Origin: Planctomycetota bacterium | GTDB lineage: Bacteria > Planctomycetota > B15-G4 > SIAN01 | Length of the DNA: 64,000 nt | Assembly: GCA_028289345.1 (NCBI GenBank) | Contig: JANQQL010000015.1 | Span: 1-64,000 of the forward strand | Reading direction: 5' to 3' | Shown here: positions 44,526 to 53,765 of the stretch, piece by piece | How positions within the stretch are numbered: position 1 is the stretch's first letter | How the letters are laid out: every line of letters starts with the position of its first letter | Position numbers and translations under genes: made by a program | The notes under the pieces: model-generated | The model's database searches: none | The model's input: the letters and a program-made list of their open reading frames with translations, nothing else | Told to the model about the DNA's origin: nothing

Positions 44526-45258
44526 GGGGCCGTCGGATCTCCCCGAATCGCGCACGCGGCGAACGGATCGACCGGTCGCGAATCGGTCATGACGGAGCGG
44601 CGTCGGAGGACGGGCATTGCTCGGTGCGGGACAACGATTGGGACCGCAAGAACCGTGACGCGGATTCCAGGGACCGAGCGCGAAAAGACGAGGAACCCGC
44701 GGCGATCACTTGGGGGCGGCGAAATTCAGCGTCGGGCGGAGGCGGTGTCGAGAGGAACGGGAGAAAAAGGCAGTCGTCGGACTGGTATGGAAAGGTGGAT
44801 AAGAGGAAACACCTGATAGCCTGAATGGGATCCAAGAACCAAGAAGGACTCGAATGAGTCCGACGACCGCCTTTCGAATTCCCCTCGTACGAGGGCAAGA
44901 GTCACGGCCTCCCCGATCCAACGAAGACGCTTTCCGAAGAAGCGTTTGTAAAGACCGGATCGGCCGTTCCCCGCCCCACCGCCATGTTCTTGCGGCGCTG
45001 CAAAACGACTCGCCGCGATAACCGGCCTGATCGGCAGATCGTTCCACGGGTTCCCCAACCACGCCCCGTTTGGCACGACCTTCGAATGGGCTCGGCGCCG
45101 ATCCACTCACAGTCGCTCAAGGCGCCTGAAGGAATCCGCCGGCCATCCGCGGCTACCTTTGGTATCGGCGGAGTCCACTCAACCGCGCACCGACTTTCCG
45201 AAAGTTTTTCGGAATGTGCGACCAGCTCGACAGAAAACGGCGGCCCGGGGTGTGAACT
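44526..45258. other. Intergenic region, about 730 bp, no supported gene
   Basis: Lies between two convergent genes (ligase on plus, secreted CxxC protein on minus). A short plus-strand frame (44624-44824, from a GTG) gives a very polar peptide with DNDWDRKNRD and KRQSSDWYGKVDKRKHLIA, but it has no good ribosome site and rare codons unlike its neighbours. I see no tRNA, repeat or mobile element. A terminator should lie here but no strong hairpin with a T-run is evident. Confidence 0.4.
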
Positions 45259-46392
45259 TCAGGAGTTGTCCGAGCTCTCGTTGGGACGGGACGCGAACTG
45301 TTTCCACGCCTCGAGGAAGTCGGAAACGGAGGCGCCGAAGTGGCTTTCCAACGCGTTGGCAACGGGCTGCGGGTCCTTCAGAAACGCCTGCCACTTGTCG
45401 GGAGCGTGTCCAGCCTGCATCAGGAATTCGACCCAGGACCAGGCAAACAAGCTGTCGTCGGAAGTGAACTCACTCGGGGCCTTGGCCGACAACGCCGCGA
45501 AGTCGGGAGAAACCCCGGACTCCAACCGTTGACGAACGATGTCGGCAAAAGAATCCGCGCTGTCGTGATAAGCCTGCTCGGCGAGGACACCAGTACGCAC
45601 TCGAGGACTTTCCACGAGCGAATGGGCGAAGTGGTGGCCTGCGCCCACACTGACCCACTGGCGATCATCCGACAAATCAACGCTCATCAACAATTTGTCC
45701 ACCAACTGATGAACTAACAGTTCATGCAGCCGATCGTCCCCCTTGTGCTTGCCTGCCTGCCAAATCACCACGAAGGGATCCACTTCCGGAAGACTTTCCC
45801 GGTAGACCTTCTTCAATGATTTGGCCATCGGCGGACCGGTCACCAGGTTCAGGTTGAGGCGCTCCTCGACAAGGGTTCCGAACACCGACTCCATCGACTG
45901 ACAGAGAGCCTCCAGTCGGTCCACGTAACGGTGCATCACCCCGTGGCGATCCACCACCTTGCCATCCATCACATGCTTGGAGGTTCCCCACGTGAGATCA
46001 AAATGCTCGGTCGTGCAGTGCGAGAACTTCGAATTCGGGACGCCGTTGGCGCTGCGGAGCCGGGACTTGAAAGCTCGATCGATCGGCTGCCGCAGGCGAT
46101 ACCACTCGACTTGCTTGCGAATTCCCTCGTCGTACTCTTCGCGCGCCTTGGCGGCGAGGTCTGGAAACTTGCAGAGCGGACAGGGGCGAAAGCGCATCCC
46201 TCGAAAACGTCGCTGGTTTCCGGCGACATTGGCGCAGAACAAGACATTGTCTTCACCCTGGTACAGCACGTCCTGATTCACCGTGCGGACCCGTCCTGTC
46301 GAACCACATGGCACGCAAGGAAGCTCCCCCTCTTGGGCAGTCGCCAGTAGAGAGAGGACCAGAAATGAGAGGAAGGCGAACAGTCGGATCAT
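45259..46392 (-). CDS. Secreted protein with N-terminal CxxC pair and HELLVHQ motif, function unknown
   Basis: 377 residues, ATG 46392 with GGGAG seven bases upstream and a signal peptide (IRLFAFLSFLVLSLLATAQ). Shortly after the cleavage site, CVPCGSTGRVRTVN and RPCPLCKFPDL give two C-x-x-C knuckles resembling half of a DnaJ-type zinc finger. Further on, DDRLHELLVHQLVDKLL and SVGAGHHFAHSLVE recall the H-E-x-x-H-Q area of secreted peptidase-like families, but the canonical HExxH is not exact. I do not recognise the family. It stands alone, 103 nt after hutI's end on the same strand. Confidence 0.65.
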   Translation of the reverse strand: MIRLFAFLSFLVLSLLATAQEGELPCVPCGSTGRVRTVNQDVLYQGEDNVLFCANVAGNQRRFRGMRFRPCPLCKFPDLAAKAREEYDEGIRKQVEWYRLRQPIDRAFKSRLRSANGVPNSKFSHCTTEHFDLTWGTSKHVMDGKVVDRHGVMHRYVDRLEALCQSMESVFGTLVEERLNLNLVTGPPMAKSLKKVYRESLPEVDPFVVIWQAGKHKGDDRLHELLVHQLVDKLLMSVDLSDDRQWVSVGAGHHFAHSLVESPRVRTGVLAEQAYHDSADSFADIVRQRLESGVSPDFAALSAKAPSEFTSDDSLFAWSWVEFLMQAGHAPDKWQAFLKDPQPVANALESHFGASVSDFLEAWKQFASRPNESSDNS

Positions 46393-46495
46393 CGGATGCT
46401 CCCACGGGCTTCAGCAATCCAGAACAGGATAGCCCCATTCCGGGGAAACCGGGCCCGTGCCCCGGACTTCTGGGGCCGCGTCCATGATCCGGGTG

Positions 46496-47749
46496 CTAGC
46501 TCGCTGCGAAGAATCTTCCCTGAGAGAGCACCCCCCGCACCGGCCCCTCGGAAAGTCGATAACCGAGCAACAGATGGCTCTGCCCCTCCACGAGAACAGC
46601 GTCGGCACTCATTCCCGGCAGCAACGCCCCGGTCTCATCGGCCAGGCCGACAGAAGCCGCGGCGTTGGTCGTCGCCGCGGTGATTGCCTCCGCCACGGTG
46701 ACCTTGAGGATCTGGCACGCCAACGCCACCATCAGAATCGGCGATTGGAGGTACGACGTGCCCGGGTTGAAGTCGGTGGCGATCACCACCGCAAGCCCGC
46801 GCTCGATCATCTTCCGAGCCGGCGGGGCATGTTGATTTCCCAGCGAAAAGCAAGTGCCGGGAAGCAGCACGGGCTGCACTCCCCGCTCGGCGAAGCGATC
46901 GATGGCGGCATCGCTGATATGAACCAAATGGTCGGCGGTCGCGGCGCCGAGGTCGGCGGCAAGCATCGCCCCGCCGCTCTCCCCCAGTTCCTCCGCGTGG
47001 ATTCTCAGCCCGAGCCCTTGGTCCTGGGCTGCTTCCAAGACTCGCCGTGACTCCTCGACCTCGAAGGCTCCGAAGTCGCAAAACACATCACAGTATTGTG
47101 CCAGCCCCTCATCCTTGACCGCGGGGATCTGCTCCTTGCACAGCACCTCGACGTACTCCTCGCGACGGCTTCGGTATTCCTTGGGCATCTGGTGCGCACC
47201 GAGAAAGGTCTTCACGACCCGCACGGGATGCTCTTCGGCCACTTCCTGCAGGATCACCAACGAGCGCCGCTCGTCGCTCCAAGTCAGACCGTAGCCACTC
47301 TTTGCCTCGATCGTCGTGGTCCCCGCACGAGCAAAGTCGTCCAGGTGAGCCCTCACGCTGTCGCGAATCTGATCATCCGAGGCTTCCCGCAGGTCTTCCA
47401 CGGAGCGAAAGATCCCCCCGCCCCGCCGAGTGATCTCCTCGTAACCAACGCCCCGCCCTCGCAGGTCGAACTCCGCCTCTCGGGTGCCGACAAACACCGG
47501 ATGAGTGTGAGCGTCCACGAATCCGGGAAGGACGAAGCATCCGGAGGCAGAAACGGTCTCCTTGGCGGTGTAGCGCTGACGCAGCTCCGAGCTCGCCGCC
47601 ACCTCGACGACCCGGCCGTCGCGGACCGCGAGACCGGCGCCGTTCTGCACTTGAAGCTGGTCCATGGCCGAGCCGGAAACTGGGCCCGTGCGTGGCGGTG
47701 TCACGATCTCCTCTGCATCCAAAAGAAGCAGATCCACGGCTTCGGTCAT
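46496..47749 (-). CDS. hutI: Imidazolonepropionase
   Basis: 417 residues, ATG 47749 with GAGGAAGAGGA upstream. Diagnostic segments are FVLPGFVDAHTHPVFVGTRE (metal His pair), RAGTTTIEAKSGYGLTWSDE, VVKTFLGAHQMPKEY, LGLRIHAEELGESGGAMLAA, TADHLVHISD and AVVIATDFNPGTSYLQSPIL. These cover the amidohydrolase metal site and the substrate residues of HutI, which converts 4-imidazolone-5-propanoate to N-formimino-glutamate in histidine breakdown. No hutH or hutU is in the window, so the pathway genes are scattered or partial here. It is divergent from an HDOD-GGDEF gene across 278 nt. Confidence 0.95.
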   Translation of the reverse strand: MTEAVDLLLLDAEEIVTPPRTGPVSGSAMDQLQVQNGAGLAVRDGRVVEVAASSELRQRYTAKETVSASGCFVLPGFVDAHTHPVFVGTREAEFDLRGRGVGYEEITRRGGGIFRSVEDLREASDDQIRDSVRAHLDDFARAGTTTIEAKSGYGLTWSDERRSLVILQEVAEEHPVRVVKTFLGAHQMPKEYRSRREEYVEVLCKEQIPAVKDEGLAQYCDVFCDFGAFEVEESRRVLEAAQDQGLGLRIHAEELGESGGAMLAADLGAATADHLVHISDAAIDRFAERGVQPVLLPGTCFSLGNQHAPPARKMIERGLAVVIATDFNPGTSYLQSPILMVALACQILKVTVAEAITAATTNAAASVGLADETGALLPGMSADAVLVEGQSHLLLGYRLSEGPVRGVLSQGRFFAAS

Positions 47750-48027
47750 GTTCGGTCCTCTTCCTCGCTCGGGATTCGAGATCCTTCGAGCAATGGGGAA
47801 ATCCTTCGTGGTGCGGATGATACCGCGGCTCTTGGAACCACTCTCGAAGGCCACCCACCCAAAAAGGGGAATCTGCTTCTCATCGAGGGCACTCCAACAC
47901 GAACTTTCTTCCCAATGAAGAGGCTCCCAGACGCCGCGGAATTCTGCGAGCAAAGACTTCCTTGAGATCCCCTGGGGGAACGCCGATTGGGGGGGAAACG
48001 GTGCCGGTTTGGCGCCAAGGACACAGC

Positions 48028-49992
48028 ATGCAATCACCCCCTCTTGCCACGGAGTGCCTGGACACGCCGCACGCCTTTCGCGAGTTGTTGAACGCCCGGC
48101 TGCCGCAAGTCTTGGCACGTCTTCACCAGGTTCTTCTCGGTAACCCGGAAGACCCGGCGCGCATTGAACAATTCGTGCGCCTGGATCCGGTGTTGGCCGC
48201 GCAAGTCCTGCGTCACTCCCAAGAGCCGCCCGCGCTGGTCGGCCGAGCGCCTCTGACTCTCGAGGAGGCTTCGGCGCGCCTGGGGCACGAAGCATTGCTC
48301 AGCCTGTGCGAACCGGCCGCGTCACAAGAGACCGGTTGGAACTGGAGCAACGAATGGCCTCGGGTGTCCGGCCTCTTGGAGCACACCTTGGCCGTCGCCA
48401 GCGCCGCCAAGGCGGTCATGCGAGAACGAGACCCATCCCGCGCCAATGAGGCCTACCTGGCCGGCTTGCTGCACGACTTGGGTCGCTTCTGCATGCTGGA
48501 ACGCCATCAGGACGAGTACGTCGAGTTTTGCAACAACCCCCAGTTGGGTTTGGAGCGCGAGCAGGAGCTGTTCGGTGAGTCCCACGAATCGTGGGGAGCC
48601 AAGATCGCCGAAGCCTGGAATGTCCCCGCTCCGTTCGCGGAGGTGATGGGGGGACACCACGACGGCGCGAACAACGAGGACGCGGAGCTGATCCGCATCG
48701 TGCGAGCAGCCGAAATCCTCGCCACCCGCGCCGGAGTCTCCTTCTGCATTCGTCCCGAGGGGGCCGGTGGCGATCGGGAACTCCAGTCTCTGGGGATCTC
48801 GGCGCGGCTGCGCGAACGGATCGTGGACTCGATCTTCGACTTCCTCCGAGAGGCGACGCGCACCTTCGGCATCAACTACACCGGGCCGGGAGACCTGTCC
48901 CGCTGGTTCTCGGTCGTGGATCCGCTCCCCGAACAACGTCGCACTCGTCGCCAAACGGTCGCTCACACCGTTCGCCTGATGCGCAAAGTCGAGACTCTCC
49001 AATCCGAAGGGGAACTCGGCCTCTGGCTGCGAAAGGCCACCCTGACCCGCACCAGCTTCGAACGAGCCTTCGTGTTGCTTTACCAGAACAAGGAGGACTT
49101 GTATCGCGAGGTGCTGAGTGCCGGCGAGCGACGCACTCGTCGCCCGGTGCACATCCCCAGCGAGTGGCTCAGCGACGAACTCGGAGGAGAAACCAATCCT
49201 CGCGGCTTCCTGCGCATGAAACGAGACAAGTGCTCGGATCCGCGTCTTCTGGATGCGCTGCACTCCGACGACGTCAACCTGATTCCTCTCTACGCCGGTG
49301 GAGTGGAAGCGGTCGGCGTCCTGGTTTGCGATCGCCGCTACAGCGGCAACCCACCATTGCGTCGCGACCTGTGCTTCCTGGAAGTCCTGGCCCGCGCGGT
49401 CGGACAGGAAATCGAGCGCCGTCGGCTCATCGTCCGCCTGGAGATTTACCGGGAAGACGCCGAGCGGGACTACCTCACCGGAATCTACAACCGCCGCTCC
49501 ACGATCCAGTTCCTGGAGCGCGAGATCGTGCGAGCCCAGCGCACTCACACGCCGCTGGGACTCATCATGCTGGACATCGACAACTTCAAGTCGTTCAACG
49601 ACATCTACGGACATCTGGCCGGCGATGTCGTGCTGCGTGAGGTGTCACGCCTTCTGCAAGAGACGGCGCGACTGAGTGACGTGGTGGGCCGCTACGGCGG
49701 GGAAGAGTTCCTCATCGTCCTGCCCGACACGCCAGTGGAGAACGCTTACTTGTTCGCGGAACGTCTGCGCAACGTGGTCATGCAGTACGGGCAAGACAAG
49801 TTGCATCAGTATCCGGAGAACCCTCCGACCATCTCCATCGGAGTGAGTTGGGTGGTGCCGGAACGGGACACCGCGGACGATGCCATCGAACGGGTGGACC
49901 GGGCCCTGTACGGATCCAAGAAAGGCGGCCGCAATCGCGTGTGCCTGGAACCGGCGGAGCCAAGCCCCGAGAGCGACGAGAAACAACCATGA
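48028..49992 (+). CDS. HDOD-GGDEF signalling protein (probable diguanylate cyclase)
   Basis: 654 residues, starting at ATG 48028 with AAGGA upstream; a TTG further up is less likely. Residues 20-240 are an HDOD domain (AYLAGLLHDLGRFCMLERHQ; ESHESWGAKIAEAWNVPAPF; GGHHDG). The middle has a GAF-like region. The C-terminal 170 residues are a GGDEF domain with DYLTGIYNRRST, LGLIMLDIDNFKSFNDIYGH and the active-site loop RYGGEEFLIVLP (GGEEF, a functional variant). It should make cyclic di-GMP. It overlaps the following GAF/kinase-like gene by 4 nt, so the two form a signalling pair. Confidence 0.93.
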   Translation: MQSPPLATECLDTPHAFRELLNARLPQVLARLHQVLLGNPEDPARIEQFVRLDPVLAAQVLRHSQEPPALVGRAPLTLEEASARLGHEALLSLCEPAASQETGWNWSNEWPRVSGLLEHTLAVASAAKAVMRERDPSRANEAYLAGLLHDLGRFCMLERHQDEYVEFCNNPQLGLEREQELFGESHESWGAKIAEAWNVPAPFAEVMGGHHDGANNEDAELIRIVRAAEILATRAGVSFCIRPEGAGGDRELQSLGISARLRERIVDSIFDFLREATRTFGINYTGPGDLSRWFSVVDPLPEQRRTRRQTVAHTVRLMRKVETLQSEGELGLWLRKATLTRTSFERAFVLLYQNKEDLYREVLSAGERRTRRPVHIPSEWLSDELGGETNPRGFLRMKRDKCSDPRLLDALHSDDVNLIPLYAGGVEAVGVLVCDRRYSGNPPLRRDLCFLEVLARAVGQEIERRRLIVRLEIYREDAERDYLTGIYNRRSTIQFLEREIVRAQRTHTPLGLIMLDIDNFKSFNDIYGHLAGDVVLREVSRLLQETARLSDVVGRYGGEEFLIVLPDTPVENAYLFAERLRNVVMQYGQDKLHQYPENPPTISIGVSWVVPERDTADDAIERVDRALYGSKKGGRNRVCLEPAEPSPESDEKQP

Positions 49993-52142
49993 GCCGACGC
50001 GCCTATTCCGTCGGACAGATTCGCACAAAACAGCGCGACCTTTGGATCATCACGTCGTTGGTGATCCTGGCACTCGGCGCAGGACTGGCTTTGCTCTGGC
50101 CCGAGATGCAAGACGCCGCCATGCAGCACTTTGGACCGGATTTTCCGTCCACGGTCCTGCTTTGCTTGCATCTGTTCCTGATCCTGTTCTTGGTCATCTA
50201 CCTTTGGGTCAAGGGACATCACATCGGCGGACTGGCCCGCCAGCTCGGCCAAGAACGCGGCATGAATCAGGGCCTCCAAGTGCGGCTCGCGACTCTGCGC
50301 TCGATTCTGCAAACCTCGTCTCAGCTGCACGTGGACAACGCGTCGGGCGAAGGGTTGGTCTTCATCTTGGAAGAGACCACTCGCGCCCTTCGAGGAGACC
50401 GAGGGGTCCTCTACCGCGTGCGCCCCGGGAGCAAGGAACCAGAACGGGATGCGGCCTTTCCCTCCGCCGCCCGGGCTCCTGCGGCCGGGATGCTCGCCTT
50501 CGAAGACGAGATGGCTCGGGCCGTCGTGGCCGGGGGAACGTCGCTCTTCATCGATGAGGACACGAACCCTCAGGAACTGGGAATTCGGACCGCCCGTCCG
50601 CGGCGCTCGGTGCGCTGCCTGGTGGCCGCCCCGCTCATCGTGGACGGAGAATGCGCTGGCGCCATTCTCATCATCAATCCTTGCGGTCTCACCACTCAGC
50701 GCTTGGACGAAGACGGACTGGAACTCCTCGAAATCTTTGCCGGGTTCGCCGCCAACCTGATTCAAAACCTGCGCCTGTTCCGACAAGTGGCGGACCGCAA
50801 CGCCGAGTTGGACCGGACCCACGACGTCCTGACCGAGAATCAGCAGGAGCTGGTGGAAGTCGAGACCGTGAGCATTCTGGGCCGGATCGGCTGCAGCATG
50901 GCGCACGCCCTGTCCGGTCCCATGATGTCGCTGCACGGTTATGCAGACATTTTGACCCGCGAACAGCCTGACACACCCGCGGCTCGCACCGCTCGTCATG
51001 GACTCCACGCCGAGTTCATCAAGCTGCGCGACCGACTGCAGTCGCTGATCGACTTCACCGCCGCCTATCGGGTTCGCTACGAATTCGTCGATGTGAATCG
51101 AGTGTTGCGCGAGGCCTTCGACCTGCGCGAAGGGAACCGTCAGGCGTTGGGCATCGAATGCACCTTGGACCTGGCCGACCCCTTGCCGCCCACCGTGGCA
51201 GACCCGATTCGCCTGCACCAAGCATTCCAGGCATTCCTGGAGTTCAGCGAAGAGTGCATGCAGGACTCCAAGGACACGCGCCGGTTGCTGGTCCAAACCC
51301 AACCCACCTCGGGACGCATTCGGGCAACCTTCGCGTTCTACGGCAAGCCCAACGCGTTGGAGATCGCCGAGCCCCTCCTCAATCCCAACGTGGAAATCGG
51401 GCCTCTTCACCGACAGCACGGGTTGTCTCTCGCCATCGCCAACAACTCGATTCGAACTCACCAAGGGGACGTGTCGGTCGACATCACCGATGACCACCGT
51501 TTCGAGCTCAACGTCGAGATTCCGATCCGGCGCGACATTCCTCCCACCCCGCAACGCACCTTCGCTCTCACTCCGGATCTGGACCCACAAGAGGCCACGG
51601 TCGAAGACGTTCTCGATCACATCCTGCGCGTGGCAGAGCCGGGAACGGCGGGCACCAGCGCGCCAATGGCAGCCGGTCCGGTCGAACCCATGGCACCCAC
51701 CGCGGCCCCCACTCCGAGTCGGCTCGCTGGGACGACGCCTGCGACGACGAGCCACCCAGCGGCGCCCCGTACGACAGCACCCCCAACACCGGTGGCTCCT
51801 GTCGTCCCGATGCCTCCCCAGGCACCGGCGTCGGCCCCCCAAACAGCGGCACCCACTTCCCCGGTGGCCCCTGGGAGTCCTGTTGCACCCGCAAGCCCGG
51901 CGGCCCAACCGATGACCGCGGCACCGACGGCGGCTGCTCCCGTAGGCGCCAATGGGGGACCGGAGAAAGCCGGGCTCAACGAGCTTTTCTCACCAGGGGA
52001 CCTCTGGGCAACCGGGGATTCGAACCCAGTGCGCGCCCCGCGCCCCAAGGCCGAAAAAGACAAGAAGACCGGTGCTCCGCTTCTCGATCCAGGGGAGGTG
52101 GAGGACGCCTTGAAGCTGTTCGACGACGGCGGAAATGGCTGA
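49989..52142 (+). CDS. Membrane GAF protein with degenerate histidine-kinase core and Pro/Ala tail
   Basis: 717 residues, start set by ATGA overlap with the GGDEF gene. Two N-terminal membrane helices (LWIITSLVILALGAGLALLW; TVLLCLHLFLILFLVIYLWV) precede a GAF domain (about 100-260). A DHp-like helix has an H-box variant, SMAHALSGPMMSLHGYADIL. The ATPase part is weak: no N-box Asn/Asp pair is clear, and only a G2-like GLSLAIANNSIRTHQGDVSV remains. Residues about 550-660 are low-complexity Pro/Ala/Thr, and the end (EVEDALKLFDD) is acidic. It is probably a sensor/scaffold rather than an active kinase. No response regulator is adjacent; its partner is likely the coupled diguanylate cyclase. Confidence 0.75.
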   Translation: MSRRAYSVGQIRTKQRDLWIITSLVILALGAGLALLWPEMQDAAMQHFGPDFPSTVLLCLHLFLILFLVIYLWVKGHHIGGLARQLGQERGMNQGLQVRLATLRSILQTSSQLHVDNASGEGLVFILEETTRALRGDRGVLYRVRPGSKEPERDAAFPSAARAPAAGMLAFEDEMARAVVAGGTSLFIDEDTNPQELGIRTARPRRSVRCLVAAPLIVDGECAGAILIINPCGLTTQRLDEDGLELLEIFAGFAANLIQNLRLFRQVADRNAELDRTHDVLTENQQELVEVETVSILGRIGCSMAHALSGPMMSLHGYADILTREQPDTPAARTARHGLHAEFIKLRDRLQSLIDFTAAYRVRYEFVDVNRVLREAFDLREGNRQALGIECTLDLADPLPPTVADPIRLHQAFQAFLEFSEECMQDSKDTRRLLVQTQPTSGRIRATFAFYGKPNALEIAEPLLNPNVEIGPLHRQHGLSLAIANNSIRTHQGDVSVDITDDHRFELNVEIPIRRDIPPTPQRTFALTPDLDPQEATVEDVLDHILRVAEPGTAGTSAPMAAGPVEPMAPTAAPTPSRLAGTTPATTSHPAAPRTTAPPTPVAPVVPMPPQAPASAPQTAAPTSPVAPGSPVAPASPAAQPMTAAPTAAAPVGANGGPEKAGLNELFSPGDLWATGDSNPVRAPRPKAEKDKKTGAPLLDPGEVEDALKLFDDGGNG

Positions 52143-52256
52143 TGGCGAAGCTCTGCCACCACGGCTACGATTCATTCCTGTCGCGGCGGAGGATTTCGGA
52201 CCCACGGCTTTCCAGCCCTCTCCTCCCTGCGGTTTTCCGGAGACCTCGTCGCAACC

Positions 52257-53600
52257 TTGGACGACCCTGACCCGTCGCCGGCCCTCGCCTGGGCCTTGTT
52301 CCAAACCACCGAGCCCGGCTCTCTGAGCCCGATCGTCAGTGGCCTTCTGGCATCCATCTTGGCTCTCGTGGCAGCGATCTATCGACACGCGGTCCGCGAG
52401 GCCTCCCGGACCCGGATCCTGGAGAACGCCCGAAGCGAGGCGAAGGAAAAGCTCGAGCGGGCTATCGAACGCGAGGAGTCCATCGACGCCGCGCTCGGTC
52501 TGCTGCAATTCCTGGGCGAGATCTGGTTCGTCCTGGCCCTCAATCAGGCGTTGTCTCAGGAACTGTTCGGGACCCCCGGTTCGGCCACTCGGATCAACTG
52601 GACCCTGCTGTTGTCCATTGTCTGGTTGTTTCCCCTCGTGCACGCGTTGCCCCCTGGCATTGCGACCCGCTACGCCGAATCGTTGGCGCGTCCCGCCTTG
52701 CCAACCCTGGCCATGCTGTCCCTGGTCTTCTCCCCCGTCACCGCGCCACTCCTGAAGCTGCGGCATGGTCGGCGAAGCCAAACCAACGGTGAAGCAGACG
52801 ACAAAGAGAAGGAACACCTCACCGGCGAAATCATCGATGCGGTGGAGGAAAGCGAACGAGCAGGTGCTCTCGAGGAGAGCGAAGCGGAAATGATCGAACG
52901 TGTGCTCTCGTTTCAGGATCTGCACGTGTCCGAGGTCATGACTCCGCGCACCGATCTCACCTCCATTGCCATCGAGGCGACGGTCGAGGAAGCCTTGGAG
53001 CTAGCGCACAAGGAGGGACACTCGAAGATTCCCGTGTTTCGCAAGAACCGCGACGAGATCTGCGGTCTTTTCCACCTTCGGGATGCGATTCCTCACCTCT
53101 CCAAGCGCGACACTCCCTTACCTCCTTTGGAAAAGCTGCTGCGCAAGCCGTACTTCGTGCCGGAAACCAAGGGTGTGGGTCAGTTGTTGCGCGAGTTCCA
53201 AGCCGAGACCCAAAGCGTCGCCATCGTGCTCGACGAATACGGCGGAACGGCAGGAATCATCACAGCGGAAGACATCGTCGAAGAGATCGTCGGGGATCTT
53301 CGCGAAGAACACGACATCGAAGAAACCACTCCGATCCAGAAGACCGGCGCCGATGTCTTCTCGGTCGATCCGCGGGTCCGCATCGAAGACGCCAACGAAG
53401 AACTCGAAATCCACTTACCGCCGAGCGAGGACTATGACACGGTGGGAGGTTTCGTGTTCTCTCACCTGGACCGAATTCCCGACGCGGGCGAGAAGTTCGA
53501 GTACGAAGGCACCGAATTCCGAGTTCTGGAAGTGGACAGTCGCCGCATTCTGCGACTGGAACTTCGAACCCACGTCGAGCAGAGCGGCGACGCGGCGTAG
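52257..53600 (+). CDS. CNNM/CorC-type membrane protein with CBS pair and transporter-associated domain
   Basis: 447 residues. Hydrophobic helices occupy the N-terminal 170 residues (LSPIVSGLLASILALVAAIY; INWTLLLSIVWLFPLVHALP). A CBS pair follows, with VSEVMTPRTDLTSIAIEATV and SVAIVLDEYGGTAGIITAED. The CorC_HlyC domain ends with EDYDTVGGFVFSHLDRIPDA. This is the hemolysin C/CNNM family linked to Mg2+/Co2+ export. The start is uncertain: I give TTG 52257, since no ATG or GTG is available after the in-frame stop at 52140, and its ribosome site is poor. Its TAG stop is the first base triplet of a dispersed repeat. Confidence 0.85.
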   Translation: MDDPDPSPALAWALFQTTEPGSLSPIVSGLLASILALVAAIYRHAVREASRTRILENARSEAKEKLERAIEREESIDAALGLLQFLGEIWFVLALNQALSQELFGTPGSATRINWTLLLSIVWLFPLVHALPPGIATRYAESLARPALPTLAMLSLVFSPVTAPLLKLRHGRRSQTNGEADDKEKEHLTGEIIDAVEESERAGALEESEAEMIERVLSFQDLHVSEVMTPRTDLTSIAIEATVEEALELAHKEGHSKIPVFRKNRDEICGLFHLRDAIPHLSKRDTPLPPLEKLLRKPYFVPETKGVGQLLREFQAETQSVAIVLDEYGGTAGIITAEDIVEEIVGDLREEHDIEETTPIQKTGADVFSVDPRVRIEDANEELEIHLPPSEDYDTVGGFVFSHLDRIPDAGEKFEYEGTEFRVLEVDSRRILRLELRTHVEQSGDAA

Positions 53601-53716
53601 CAGGCCGGGGAGAAGTCCCTCGGCGCCGGGTCGGACTTTTTCGCCTCCGCTTTCGTCCCCGAATCCTCGACCAATCCAGCGATTCTCCTGCGGTCCGACT
53701 CCTCGCCGGAGACGGA
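53598..53716 (+). repeat. Dispersed repeat, copy C, beginning in the stop codon of the CorC-type gene
   Basis: Starts TAGCAGGCCGGGGAGAAGTC, the TAG being the stop of the preceding gene, then CGGCGCCGGGTCGGACTTTT, GCCTCCGCTTTCGTCCCCGA, the stem region CCAATCCAGCGATTCTCC and CTCCTCGCCGGAGACGGAG. Same block order as copies A and B, and the same stop-codon junction as copy B. Confidence 0.75.
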
Positions 53717-53765
53717 GATCTCTCGATCGGCCATCCGAGACCTTGCCCCGCCCTGCTCGCGTCTT

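Noticed and set aside
44624..44824. 66-codon plus-strand polar ORF after the acyl-CoA ligase
   Set aside because: GTG start without a suitably spaced ribosome site and many codons unlike neighbouring genes; not enough to call a gene.
52005..52045. tRNA-like T-arm (GGGGATTCGAACCC, read on the minus strand)
   Set aside because: The stem beyond three base pairs does not form, no acceptor, anticodon or D arm can be drawn, and it lies inside the reading frame of the GAF/kinase-like gene.
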